64,000 nt of DNA from assembly GCF_009754945.1 (NCBI RefSeq), contig NZ_WPIN01000002.1:682001-746000 (forward strand), given 5' to 3'. Source of the stretch: Spirosoma arboris (GTDB taxonomy: Bacteria > Bacteroidota > Bacteroidia > Cytophagales > Spirosomataceae). The translations under genes and the position numbers were made by a program. Under the pieces are notes generated by a model. The model saw only the letters and a program-made list of their open reading frames with translations, did no database searches and was not told the origin of the DNA. Within the stretch, counting starts at the first letter, position 1, and the number at the start of each line of letters is the position of its first letter. This document shows, in pieces, positions 35,429 through 45,010 of the stretch.

Positions 35429-37034
<1,606 letters not shown>

Positions 37035-37044
37035 GCGCAATTCC

Positions 37045-37094
37045 TGGTTTCCAGTCCACGATTTAATTGTTTATTAATCGTAGACTGGAAACCA
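37045..37094. repeat. Inverted repeat after atpD
   Basis: TGGTTTCCAGTC (37045-37056) pairs perfectly with GACTGGAAACCA (37083-37094), and pairing continues inward (CGATT with AATCG) after one mismatch. It lies between atpD and the inserted hypothetical gene. Confidence 0.75.
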
Positions 37095-37143
37095 AAGCCC
37101 CTTTCTTAAGTCTGATGGTTTGACAATAAACAAACTTAGTTTT

Positions 37144-37836
37144 ATGAAAACGATTCGATTAAGAATAGGAGTCGCTCTTATGTCATTTAGCTTGGTCACA
37201 ACAGTGGCTACGTCAGCACAGATTACGACACCTGAAATTCCAGCAGTTCCAACAAAACCTATTGTTGGGGGCGCTATTAAGGATTCGACGGTAATGCCAG
37301 GCGGGTCGGCCACGACACTACAGGATGGTTCAGCAACTGCCCATTTAGACAATGCAGTAGCTGCGCTTGACAAAGGCGATAAAGCAACTACAACCCAGGA
37401 GTTGAAAACTGGAATTGCAGGTTTGGAAGCCGAAGCTCAAGCCAAGCCAACGTCCTTCAAGGATAAGGTACTAGCGCAGGCAAGTAAACTGAAAGCCTTG
37501 CTTCCCTTAATTCCAACTGGTGCTCTGGGCAGCGGAGCTTTAGGCAAAGCTGTTAGTTTAGCGAAATTGGCATCGGGCGGAAACCAGCTGGAAGGCATCA
37601 TGGCTGCTGGTTCACTACTTGGAAAAGGAAGTCAGCTAACGAGTGGCTTAAGCGGTATCAGTGGTGCATTGTCATCACTTGGTGGTAGCACCCAATCATC
37701 AGGCCAGTCTCTGGTTTCAACAGCACTGGCAACTGTGGGCAAACTCGATCAGGGAGGTTTAACTGCAAAAGCAGCCGAACCTGCTGCAAAAACTCAGATT
37801 AGCAGCGTTCTTAATTTTGTAAAAGGAGCTTTATAA
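37144..37836 (+). CDS. Exported Ala/Gly/Ser-rich protein of unknown function between atpD and atpC
   Basis: With the ATG at 37144 the protein has 230 residues; an upstream in-frame TTG is rejected. A signal peptide (about 1-28, ending VATSAQ) precedes a Pro/Thr-rich linker. Next comes a helical segment with HLDNAVAALDKGDKATTTQE that resembles a pair of amphipathic helices. A long Gly/Ser/Leu-rich tail follows (about 125-210). No catalytic motif or known domain is visible. It is unusual for a secreted low-complexity protein to separate two ATP synthase genes. Inverted repeats flank it on both sides. Confidence 0.7.
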   Translation: MKTIRLRIGVALMSFSLVTTVATSAQITTPEIPAVPTKPIVGGAIKDSTVMPGGSATTLQDGSATAHLDNAVAALDKGDKATTTQELKTGIAGLEAEAQAKPTSFKDKVLAQASKLKALLPLIPTGALGSGALGKAVSLAKLASGGNQLEGIMAAGSLLGKGSQLTSGLSGISGALSSLGGSTQSSGQSLVSTALATVGKLDQGGLTAKAAEPAAKTQISSVLNFVKGAL

Positions 37837-37840
37837 TAAA

Positions 37841-37909
37841 GATGTATGACGTATGATTATGATGTAGGTTAATACCTCGTCATGCATCATATATCATACA
37901 TCATACATC
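37841..37909. repeat. Imperfect inverted repeat before atpC
   Basis: GATGTATGA (37841-37849) pairs with TCATACATC (37901-37909), and pairing continues inward to about 37864/37885 with one mismatch and one bulge. The right arm ends 8 bases before the atpC ATG, so a folded RNA could affect atpC translation. Confidence 0.65.
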
Positions 37910-37917
37910 TCTTGAGT

Positions 37918-38163
37918 ATGACATTAGATATTATCACTCCCGACCGTAAGGTTTTTTCTGGCGAAGCCAGTGCGGTTACGTTTCCAGGTAGCGAAGGCCA
38001 GTTTCAGGTTCTGAACAACCATGCTCCTCTGGTCAGTACATTGGATAAAGGAAAGCTTATTGTGCAAACGACTTCAGGTGAACAAACATTCATCGTCGAC
38101 GGTGGTGTGGTTGAAGTACTTCAGAACAAAGTACTGGTACTTGCCGAGTCTGTAGTTGCTTAA
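37918..38163 (+). CDS. atpC: F1Fo ATP synthase epsilon subunit, short form
   Basis: The ATG at 37918 gives 81 residues, comprising only the N-terminal beta-sandwich: MTLDIITPDRKVFSGEASAV, PGSEGQFQVLNNHAPLVS and FIVDGGVVEVLQNKVLVLAE. The C-terminal two-helix domain, which inhibits the enzyme in other bacteria, is absent. Short epsilon subunits are usual in Bacteroidota, so I do not regard it as truncated. A terminator-like hairpin follows 20 bases later. Confidence 0.9.
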   Translation: MTLDIITPDRKVFSGEASAVTFPGSEGQFQVLNNHAPLVSTLDKGKLIVQTTSGEQTFIVDGGVVEVLQNKVLVLAESVVA

Positions 38164-38183
38164 ACTAGGTTAGCCATTGATTT

Positions 38184-38220
38184 AAAAGCGATTCACTTAA
38201 CAGGTGAACCGCTTTTTTAT
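38184..38220 (+). terminator. Terminator of the atpD-atpC unit
   Basis: A 13-bp stem with one mismatch (38184-38196 with 38204-38216; AAGCGATTCAC with GTGAACCGCTT) is followed by TTTTTTAT. It lies 20 bases after the atpC stop. Confidence 0.82.
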
Positions 38221-38249
38221 TGGCCATTTGCGTTTTCCTGCTTTCTTTG
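38219..38249 (+). promoter_or_regulatory. Possible promoter of the uridine kinase gene
   Basis: ATTG (38219-38222), 19 bases, then TTTCTTTG (38242-38249), one mismatch from TAnnTTTG. The same TTTCTTTG variant occurs before acpP. The ATG follows 20 bases downstream. Confidence 0.35.
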
Positions 38250-38268
38250 TTATTTCTCTTACTTCATC

Positions 38269-38886
38269 ATGGCAACCAAACCTTTCATCGTCGGCATTAC
38301 CGGCGGCAGTGCTTCAGGAAAAACATCGTTTTTGAAAGGTGTTCTGAATGCCTTCACCGACGATCAGATCTGCCTGATTTCGCAGGATAATTATTACCTC
38401 AGCCGCGATGTCATTCCGGTAGATGATCAGGGCATTCATAACTTCGATTTACCCGAAACAATTGATCACCATCTGTATGCAAAACATATCGGTCAGCTAC
38501 ATAATGGTGAGATTGTCACGCAAAAAGAATACACGTTCAATAATCCGGCCATTGTTCCCAGAATGTTGACGTTTAAGCCTGCGCCGATCATTATTGTTGA
38601 AGGAATTTTCGTTTTCCACTTCCGGGAGTTAGCAGACCAGATGGATCTGAAAATTTTCATCGACGCTAAAAACAGCATCAAACTCGAACGGCGGGTCAAG
38701 CGCGACGCCGAAGAACGTGGTTATGATCTTGATGATGTCATGTACCGCTGGAAATACCACGTCAAACCAACCTATCGCCAATTCATTAAACCCTACCGTG
38801 CTGAAGCGGATATTGTAATTCCAAACAATCATCACTATCAGAGAGGTCTGGATGTAGTCATTGCGTTTTTGAAAACGAAAGTATAA
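38269..38886 (+). CDS. udk: Uridine kinase
   Basis: P-loop nucleoside kinase that phosphorylates uridine or cytidine in pyrimidine salvage. The 205-residue protein has Walker A GGSASGKTSF (about 12-21), the QDNYYLS motif, the DHPxAxD-like block read here as LPETIDHHLY, and the IVEGIFVFHF strand. It is convergent with the PaaE-like reductase gene. Phosphoribulokinase-like members share the fold, but the size and motifs fit Udk. Confidence 0.88.
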   Translation: MATKPFIVGITGGSASGKTSFLKGVLNAFTDDQICLISQDNYYLSRDVIPVDDQGIHNFDLPETIDHHLYAKHIGQLHNGEIVTQKEYTFNNPAIVPRMLTFKPAPIIIVEGIFVFHFRELADQMDLKIFIDAKNSIKLERRVKRDAEERGYDLDDVMYRWKYHVKPTYRQFIKPYRAEADIVIPNNHHYQRGLDVVIAFLKTKV

Positions 38887-38908
38887 GTAGCGCCGTCGGA
38901 AGCACGCG

Positions 38909-39955
38909 CTACACCACGTCAATCACGACCCCATCGCTTTCAGGAAATCCCGTACAGGTAAGCACCCAGCCTTGAGAAAGATCCCGCTCCGTCAGTACGT
39001 CGTTGATAGTCATGTGTACACTGCCCGATAGGCAACGGGCAGCGCAAGTAGAGCAGCGACCTCCCCGGCAACTATAGGGTAAATGTATCCCCTCATCTAA
39101 AGCGGCCTGTAAAATGGATTTATACGCCGGAACCTGAATCTCAACCTCATGTCCCCGAAAACGTAGCAAAACGGTTCTATCCTGCGCCGATAATGGTGGC
39201 GGAGTTAAAAAAACGGGCTCAACCACGAAATTCTCACGTCGAATCTGCTCTGAGCGAAAGCCGCTGAACACAAGTGTAAACTGGATCATTCGCATATAAT
39301 CGCCGGGTCCACATACGTAAAATCGGACTTCTTCAGGATTTGAAGCCCCAATTAACTCGGGCAACAGTCGTTCGAGCATTACATTATTCAACCTTCCCCG
39401 TAGTCCGCTCCAGTCATCAGACGGGTTACTCAACAGGTAGATTAGTCGAAAACGTTCTGGAAACTGGTCTTGTAAGTCATTTAATTCATCTCGAAAAATG
39501 ATATTTCGCTCGTTTGGACTGCTGTAAAATAGCGTTACCCGTTGAGCCGACTCCTCGCCTAACATCTGTTTAATGAGGCCAAACAACGGAGTTATTCCGC
39601 TTCCTGCCCCAAATAAGACGACATCTCCGGCTTGGTCTTCATCCAACGTAAATCGCCCGGCGGGATATAAACTCGTTACAACGTCGCCAATGCGGAGTGT
39701 ATCATGAAGATAACGTGATATCTCCCCGTTCTGGACTCGCTTAATTGTCAAGCGTAAGGCTTTTTCTTCAGGAGTTGAACTAAGCGAATATGACCTACGA
39801 ACCTCATGACCATTATGAAGTATAATCAGGGTCAGAAACTGTCCGGCATGGTATGGAATGAATTGACCATTTAGTGGTTCAAGAAAGTAACTATTGGAAT
39901 CACCTGTTTCAGGAACAATGCGAACGATACGTAGTTGAAGAAAATCGTCTGTCAT
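38909..39955 (-). CDS. Ferredoxin-type NAD(P)H reductase, PaaE-like (FAD plus plant-type 2Fe-2S)
   Basis: The 348-residue electron-transfer protein has three domains: an FAD-binding barrel with RRSYSLSSTP (about 55-64), an NAD(P)-binding domain with VVLFGAGSGITPLFGL (about 108-123), and a C-terminal [2Fe-2S] ferredoxin with CRGGRCSTCAARC. This order matches PaaE/PaaK and other class IA reductases that feed di-iron oxygenases. No paaABCD genes are nearby, so the acceptor is unknown. A short ORF of 67 codons overlaps its start by an ATGA (see 39952-40155). Confidence 0.88.
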   Translation of the reverse strand: MTDDFLQLRIVRIVPETGDSNSYFLEPLNGQFIPYHAGQFLTLIILHNGHEVRRSYSLSSTPEEKALRLTIKRVQNGEISRYLHDTLRIGDVVTSLYPAGRFTLDEDQAGDVVLFGAGSGITPLFGLIKQMLGEESAQRVTLFYSSPNERNIIFRDELNDLQDQFPERFRLIYLLSNPSDDWSGLRGRLNNVMLERLLPELIGASNPEEVRFYVCGPGDYMRMIQFTLVFSGFRSEQIRRENFVVEPVFLTPPPLSAQDRTVLLRFRGHEVEIQVPAYKSILQAALDEGIHLPYSCRGGRCSTCAARCLSGSVHMTINDVLTERDLSQGWVLTCTGFPESDGVVIDVV

Positions 39956-40155
39956 GAATAGAACCGCTTTATCTCAAAACTAATCAAATACAAGCTGTTG
40001 TTTGAAAGCCCGAACGATTTACTGAAATTCGCCCCACCTGGATTCACCCATCTGAAGAACGATGAAGTGAATTTGCCAGCGAAGTCCGTTCTCCGCGGCC
40101 TTATAAAGACCCATATGGAGAAGATAGGCTTTCGGACAAAAGAATATCGTGACAT
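39952..40155. other. Intergenic stretch with two opposed short open frames, coding status unclear
   Basis: On the minus strand an ATG-started frame of 67 codons ends in ATGA, overlapping the reductase start; its product is basic, without a recognisable domain. On the plus strand a frame from 39962 to the TAG at about 40178 is open for about 70 codons without a start, and reads like real protein (for example LLKFAPPGFTHLKND and [17 protein letters not shown]). The plus frame could be the tail of a decayed gene. I cannot decide between remnant and chance. Confidence 0.25.
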
Positions 40156-40203
40156 TTTCTTAGTATTCGTTGTTTAGTAGTAAACCACCTGTCGATACCC
40201 TCA

Positions 40204-41193
40204 ATGGAAGCACTCCTGGAAGAAGTTCAACGTATTGGCTATGTTAATAAGCCTGTCGCCGAAGGCATAGATTTGGTCGCCGAAATTAACCGGCTCAAAA
40301 AAGAAAAAAATGCGGTTATCCTCGCTCATTATTACGTAGATGGAGACATTCAGGATATAGCCGATTACATTGGTGATAGCCTCGGTTTGTCTCAACAGGC
40401 AGCTGCTACACCCGCCGATATGATTGTCTTCTGTGGTGTGCATTTCATGGGCGAAACCGCGAAAGTGCTATCACCAGAGAAAAAGGTAGTCATTCCTGAC
40501 CTGAATGCAGGTTGTTCACTCGCCGATTCGGCCCCGGCCGATAAGTTTGCCGAGTTCAAAGCGCAATACCCTGATCATATCGTACTCTCATATATTAATT
40601 GCTCGGCCGAAATCAAAGCGTTATCCGATATTATCGTTACGTCGTCGAACGCCCTGAAAATTGTCGAAAGCTTACCCAAAGATCAGAAGATCATTTTCGC
40701 GCCAGACGCCAATCTGGGCCGCTTTGTTTCGAAGAAAACCGGACGCGATATGGTATTGTGGGATGGCGCCTGCATCGTCCATATCGATATTTCGCTGGAA
40801 AAGCTGCACAAATTGCGGGCAGATTACCCAGAAGCAAAGTTCATCGCTCACCCTGAATGCCAGGAGCATATTCTAAGTGAAGCCGATTATGTGGGTTCGA
40901 CAACCGCTTTGCTTAAATACGTAGTTGATAGTCCTGAGCAAACGTTTATCGTCGGTACAGAAGCGGGTATCCTGCACAAAATGAAACAGGCCGTTCCGCA
41001 CAAGAAGATCATTCCCGCTCCAGCCAGTCAGAATAATACGTGTGCCTGTTCGGAGTGCCCTTACATGAAGATGAACACGATGGCGAAGGTTTACAACGCT
41101 ATGCTTTATGAACAACCAGAAATTATTGTTCCAGAGGATGTGCGCGTGAAAGCCTATGAATCGGTGGCGAGGATGCTGGAGTTGAGTAAGTAA
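40204..41193 (+). CDS. nadA: Quinolinate synthase
   Basis: [4Fe-4S] enzyme that condenses iminoaspartate with dihydroxyacetone phosphate to quinolinate in de novo NAD synthesis. The 329-residue protein has the likely cluster ligands Cys77 in [11 protein letters not shown], Cys190 in DGACIVH and Cys285 in SECPYMKMN, with Cys280 and Cys282 close by. [19 protein letters not shown] is the N-terminal signature. It forms a unit with nadB (41804), interrupted by a small toxin-antitoxin pair with gaps of only 16 and 8 bases. Confidence 0.96.
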   Translation: MEALLEEVQRIGYVNKPVAEGIDLVAEINRLKKEKNAVILAHYYVDGDIQDIADYIGDSLGLSQQAAATPADMIVFCGVHFMGETAKVLSPEKKVVIPDLNAGCSLADSAPADKFAEFKAQYPDHIVLSYINCSAEIKALSDIIVTSSNALKIVESLPKDQKIIFAPDANLGRFVSKKTGRDMVLWDGACIVHIDISLEKLHKLRADYPEAKFIAHPECQEHILSEADYVGSTTALLKYVVDSPEQTFIVGTEAGILHKMKQAVPHKKIIPAPASQNNTCACSECPYMKMNTMAKVYNAMLYEQPEIIVPEDVRVKAYESVARMLELSK

Positions 41194-41209
41194 ATAACGA
41201 ATAGAAACT

Positions 41210-41440
41210 ATGAACTGGCGAGACTACATTACTTCGGACCCAACCATTATGTTTGGAAAGCCTGTCATAAAAGGCACACGCATTCCTGTCGATCTGGTTC
41301 TGGAAAAGCTAGGCAATGGCGAGACAATACCGCAGCTATTGGAATCGTATCCACGTGTTACTGAAACAGCGCTGTATGCCTGCTTATTATTTGCATCTGA
41401 AACGGTGAAAAATGAGGTCGTTTATGCCCAGGCAGGATGA
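41210..41440 (+). CDS. DUF433-family antitoxin
   Basis: The 76-residue protein matches the DUF433 pattern: an N-terminal block DPTIMFGKPVIKGTRIPVDLV followed by a short helix-turn-helix with LLESYPRVTETALYACLLFA. Such proteins usually pair with a DUF5615 PIN-like toxin and repress their own operon. The stop overlaps the start of the downstream toxin frame (ATG at 41424), as expected for a coupled pair. It lies inside the nadA-nadB unit. Confidence 0.85.
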   Translation: MNWRDYITSDPTIMFGKPVIKGTRIPVDLVLEKLGNGETIPQLLESYPRVTETALYACLLFASETVKNEVVYAQAG

Positions 41441-41795
41441 TTACTCTTTTGTCGCTGACGAGAATTTTGATTTTACAGTCGTTAAAGAATTACGAGAGAA
41501 AGGCTTTTCTGTTCTTGCTATAGCCGAATCGTTCTCTAGTATACCTGATCCATAAGTCTTACAAATTGCAGTAGATCGAAATGCGATTTTGCTCACAGAA
41601 GACAAAGATTTTGGAGAGCTTGTCCATCGGCTTCGTATGAATCACTGCGGTATCCTATTGGTTAGGCTATTAAAAATGAATAGTACAGAAAAATCCCGAC
41701 GAGCTATAAATGTAATCTTAAGTCAAGGAGACGCGCTTATGAATAGCTTTTCTGTACTCAGTAACGAACAACTTCGCATTAGACCCGGCAAATAA
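41424..41795 (+). pseudogene. DUF5615 PIN-like toxin with an in-frame stop
   Basis: From the ATG at 41424 the frame reads DDYSFVADENFDFTVVKELR and continues to SFSSIPDP. It then meets TAA at 41553-41555 (codon 44) and continues in the same frame as VLQIAVDRNAILLTEDKDFG to the stop at 41793-41795, with an otherwise intact family ending. Relatives usually have Glu at this position (DEEVL-like), so one G-to-T change (GAA to TAA) explains the stop. The acidic residues expected of a PIN nuclease (ADEN, TEDKDFG) are kept but split. A TTG at 41589 could start only a fragment. It overlaps the antitoxin gene, and nadB follows 8 bases after its end. Confidence 0.85.
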
Positions 41796-41803
41796 AAATA
41801 CCA

Positions 41804-43390
41804 ATGCCCCATCAATTCGATTTTCTGGTTATCGGCTCCGGCATCGCGGGCCTAAGTTACGCCACTAAACTGGCGATGCATTTTGAGAAGTTACAACAGG
41901 ATGTAAAGATTGGTGTAATTACTAAAGTGCAGGCCGAAGAAACCAACACTAAATACGCTCAGGGTGGCATTGCCGCGGTTTGGTCGGAGGATGACTCGTT
42001 TGAGAAACACATTGAAGACACCATGATTGCGGGCGACTTTCTGAGCGACCGTCACATTGTCGAGATTGTTGTCCGCGAAGCACCTGTACGTATTCAGGAG
42101 TTGATCGACTATGGCACTCGATTCGACAAAGAGCATGGCGGTTCCGATTATGACCTCGCCAAAGAAGGTGGCCACTCCGATTTCCGGATTCTCCACTTCA
42201 AAGACATTACCGGGGCTGAAATTGAGCGGGCATTGCTCGAAAAAGCAAATTCGCTAAAATCCATTGAGATTTTTACACATTTCTACGCGGTTGAACTCAT
42301 CACGCGCCACCAACTTGGCGAAACGGTTCATCGCTACGATACGGATAATAAGTGCTTTGGGGCCTACGTACTGAACACGCGAACAGGTGAGGTTGAGCAG
42401 TTTCTAGCTAAAACAACTCTGCTGGCAACGGGCGGCATCGGCAACATTTACCAGAATACAACCAATCCGAACATTGCCACTGGTGACGGCATTGCAATGG
42501 CGTACCGTGCTAAGGGCATCGGGAAAGATATGGAATTCATCCAGTTTCACCCGACCGCTCTTTATGAACCAGGCAAGAAGCCAAACTTCCTAATTTCAGA
42601 AGCTGTGCGGGGCTTTGGTGGTGTGCTACGTACCCGAAAAGGCGAGACGTTCATGGAAAACTACGACCCGCGCCTGTCGCTAGCCCCACGCGATATTGTG
42701 GCTCGCGCTATCGACTCCGAAATGAAAAAAGCCGGGGATCCTCACGTTTACCTAGATGTAACCCACTGCGACTATGAACGATTTGTTGAGCACTTTCCCA
42801 ATATAACTGCTTACTGTCGAGACCATTTAGGCCTGGATTTGCGTAAAGATTACATTCCGGTCGTACCGGCTCAACACTACCTCTGTGGAGGTGTCCGGGT
42901 AAATGAGTGGGGTCAAACGAATATTCAGTTTCTGTATGCAGTTGGCGAGTGCTCCTGTACAGGCTTGCACGGGGCCAATCGGCTGGCATCAAATTCGCTT
43001 CTCGAAGCCGTTGTCTTTGGTCATCGGGCTTATGAAAAAACCGTGGAATTGCTTGATCAAGCCGTTTTACCAGGAAACATCCCGGCCTGGAATGATGCAG
43101 GTACAACCCACCCTGAGGAATTGGTTCTGGTAACCGAGATGAAAAAGGAACTGGAGTCGATCATGTCTAACTACGTTGGCATTGTGCGCACCAACCGACG
43201 CCTGAAGCGAGCTATGGATCGCCTTGAGTTGATCTATTTAGAACACGAAGAACTCTACCGTCAGTCAAAAGTATCGGTTCCCATTTGTGAACTTCGAAAT
43301 ATGATCGAGGTCGCTTATCTGGTTATCAAGATGGCAATGGCCCGGCGCGAAAACAGTGGTTTACATTTTAATCTGGATAATGTGAAGTGA
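41804..43390 (+). CDS. nadB: L-aspartate oxidase
   Basis: FAD enzyme that oxidises L-aspartate to iminoaspartate, the substrate of NadA. The 528-residue length is normal. The FAD motif FLVIGSGIAGLSYATKLA starts at residue 6, the region TKYAQGGIAAV is typical of NadB, and HPTALYEPG and AQHYLCGGVRVNEWG follow in the order of fumarate-reductase-like flavoproteins. It closes the nadA-toxin/antitoxin-nadB unit. Confidence 0.96.
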   Translation: MPHQFDFLVIGSGIAGLSYATKLAMHFEKLQQDVKIGVITKVQAEETNTKYAQGGIAAVWSEDDSFEKHIEDTMIAGDFLSDRHIVEIVVREAPVRIQELIDYGTRFDKEHGGSDYDLAKEGGHSDFRILHFKDITGAEIERALLEKANSLKSIEIFTHFYAVELITRHQLGETVHRYDTDNKCFGAYVLNTRTGEVEQFLAKTTLLATGGIGNIYQNTTNPNIATGDGIAMAYRAKGIGKDMEFIQFHPTALYEPGKKPNFLISEAVRGFGGVLRTRKGETFMENYDPRLSLAPRDIVARAIDSEMKKAGDPHVYLDVTHCDYERFVEHFPNITAYCRDHLGLDLRKDYIPVVPAQHYLCGGVRVNEWGQTNIQFLYAVGECSCTGLHGANRLASNSLLEAVVFGHRAYEKTVELLDQAVLPGNIPAWNDAGTTHPEELVLVTEMKKELESIMSNYVGIVRTNRRLKRAMDRLELIYLEHEELYRQSKVSVPICELRNMIEVAYLVIKMAMARRENSGLHFNLDNVK

Positions 43391-43564
43391 TTGATCTGAG
43401 AATGCAGTATTATGCTTTATCAAACGAATCGGATTCTAGTAATACATGGAAGGTAGCCTGGGAATAAGTAGCTTTACCCGCACGAATCCAGTTTTTTATA
43501 CCTGCCCGAATAACGACTTAATACTGTTTTTCGGGCAGTATTCCGAAGAATAAGCCTTACTGTC

Positions 43565-44938
43565 ATGACTCAGCAAGATATTATCGACTTCATCAATCAA
43601 AACGACAGTCCGAAAATTAAATATGCGTTTACCGATATTGACGGCGTTCTACGGGGCAAAATCATTCATCGACAGAAGTTTCTGGACGGCCTGACCGATG
43701 GTTTCGGTTTTTGCGATGTTGTCTGGGGGTGGGATTCCTCCGATACCCCATATGATAATGGTCGCACGACGGGTTGGCACTCAGGTTACCCCGATGCTCC
43801 TGTCCGCATCGACGTTTCTACATTTCGTCAACTCCCCTGGGAAGACAATATTCCCTTTTTTCTAGCCGACTTTAGCACTACCTCAACCAACCATACTACT
43901 AGCTATGCACTAGCCGCCTGCCCACGCAGCCTGCTCAAACGTATTGCCAGTCAGTGTCAGGATATGGGCTTTCATGCTGAATTTGCGCAGGAGTTCGAAT
44001 GGTTTAATTTCCGCGAAACACCCCAAAGTCTGCAACAGAAAGACTTCCGGCAATTAGAACCGCTTACACCGGGCATGTTCGGGTATTCTATATTGCGGCC
44101 CTCTCTCGAAAGTGCATTTTATCATGATCTATTCGATCTGTTGGCTCAATTCGATATACCACTTGAAGGCTTACATACCGAAACCGGGCCTGGTGTTTAT
44201 GAAGCGGCCATCATGCATGATGAGGTTGTTCGGGCTGCCGACAAAGCAGCTTTGTTCAAAACAGCCGTAAAGGAAATTGCGTATCGGCACGGTGTAATCG
44301 CTACGTTCATGGCGAAATGGAATGCTGAGTTACCGGGTTGTAGTGGGCATATTCACCAAAGTCTCTGGAACCCCGAACAGACAAAAAACCTGTTCTACGA
44401 TCCCACAAAGCCCAACAACATGAGTGAGCTGATGCGTCAGTTCATTGCCGGGCAATTGTATTGCTTACCACACATTACGCCAATGTTCGCGCCAACGATT
44501 AACAGCTACAAACGATTGGTTGAAGGTGCCTGGGCTCCCACCACACTAACCTGGTCGGTAGATAATCGGACAACTGCGCTTCGAGTGTTGAACCATAAAG
44601 AAGCCTATACCCGCGTTGAGCATCGTGTGTCGGGGTCTGATACGAATCCCTATTTGGCAATAGCCGCGTCGCTGGCTTCAGGCTTGTATGGTATTCGTCA
44701 TAAACTAAAACTCGACATTCCGGCTTCGGTTGGCAATGGCTATGCTGATAAGCGAAATGGCATATTGCCAACGAATCTGGATGAAGCTACGCGGGCAATG
44801 GCTAATTCTACTGTAGCGACCGAACTGTTTGGCTCCGAATTTGTTGACCATTTCACGCGTACCCGAGACTGGGAATGGCGGCAATATCTTCGCCAGGTCA
44901 GTGACTGGGAACTGAAACGATATTTTGAGATTATTTAG
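43565..44938 (+). CDS. Glutamine synthetase family protein (gamma-glutamyl-amine ligase-like)
   Basis: The 457-residue ATP-grasp-like ligase has the GS fold: an N-terminal beta-grasp opening KYAFTDIDGVLRGKIIH, the acid-rich metal site around FAQEFEWFNF and HTETGPGVYEAAI, the SGHIHQSLW motif, and the RVEHRVSGSDTNPYLAIAASL end block. The DxDGVLRGK opening and overall pattern are closer to PuuA/GlnA-like paralogues than to canonical GlnA. A gamma-glutamylation of an amine or amino acid is therefore more likely than bulk ammonium assimilation. It is followed after 72 bases, through a hairpin, by an APH-fold kinase-like gene that may act on the same molecule. Confidence 0.82.
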   Translation: MTQQDIIDFINQNDSPKIKYAFTDIDGVLRGKIIHRQKFLDGLTDGFGFCDVVWGWDSSDTPYDNGRTTGWHSGYPDAPVRIDVSTFRQLPWEDNIPFFLADFSTTSTNHTTSYALAACPRSLLKRIASQCQDMGFHAEFAQEFEWFNFRETPQSLQQKDFRQLEPLTPGMFGYSILRPSLESAFYHDLFDLLAQFDIPLEGLHTETGPGVYEAAIMHDEVVRAADKAALFKTAVKEIAYRHGVIATFMAKWNAELPGCSGHIHQSLWNPEQTKNLFYDPTKPNNMSELMRQFIAGQLYCLPHITPMFAPTINSYKRLVEGAWAPTTLTWSVDNRTTALRVLNHKEAYTRVEHRVSGSDTNPYLAIAASLASGLYGIRHKLKLDIPASVGNGYADKRNGILPTNLDEATRAMANSTVATELFGSEFVDHFTRTRDWEWRQYLRQVSDWELKRYFEII

Positions 44939-44945
44939 TGAAGTC

Positions 44946-44996
44946 GGTGGAGTAAGTTCGGTTAATCCAATCTATCCTTAATCTACTTACTCCACC
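44946..44996. repeat. C-poor inverted repeat between the GS-like and APH-like genes
   Basis: GGTGGAGTAAGT (44946-44957) pairs perfectly with ACTTACTCCACC (44985-44996). The left arm contains no C. It starts 7 bases after the stop codon and ends 14 bases before the next ATG. Confidence 0.7.
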
Positions 44997-45010
44997 CTTT
45001 TACCAAAAAA

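Noticed and set aside
41553..41555. Programmed readthrough or recoding at the toxin TAA
   Set aside because: No special downstream structure, and TAA is the least leaky stop. A point mutation explains it more simply.
41589..41795. Separate small gene after the antitoxin
   Set aside because: It is the in-frame 3' part of the DUF5615 toxin interrupted by TAA at 41553; it has only a TTG start and lacks the N-terminal active-site residues.
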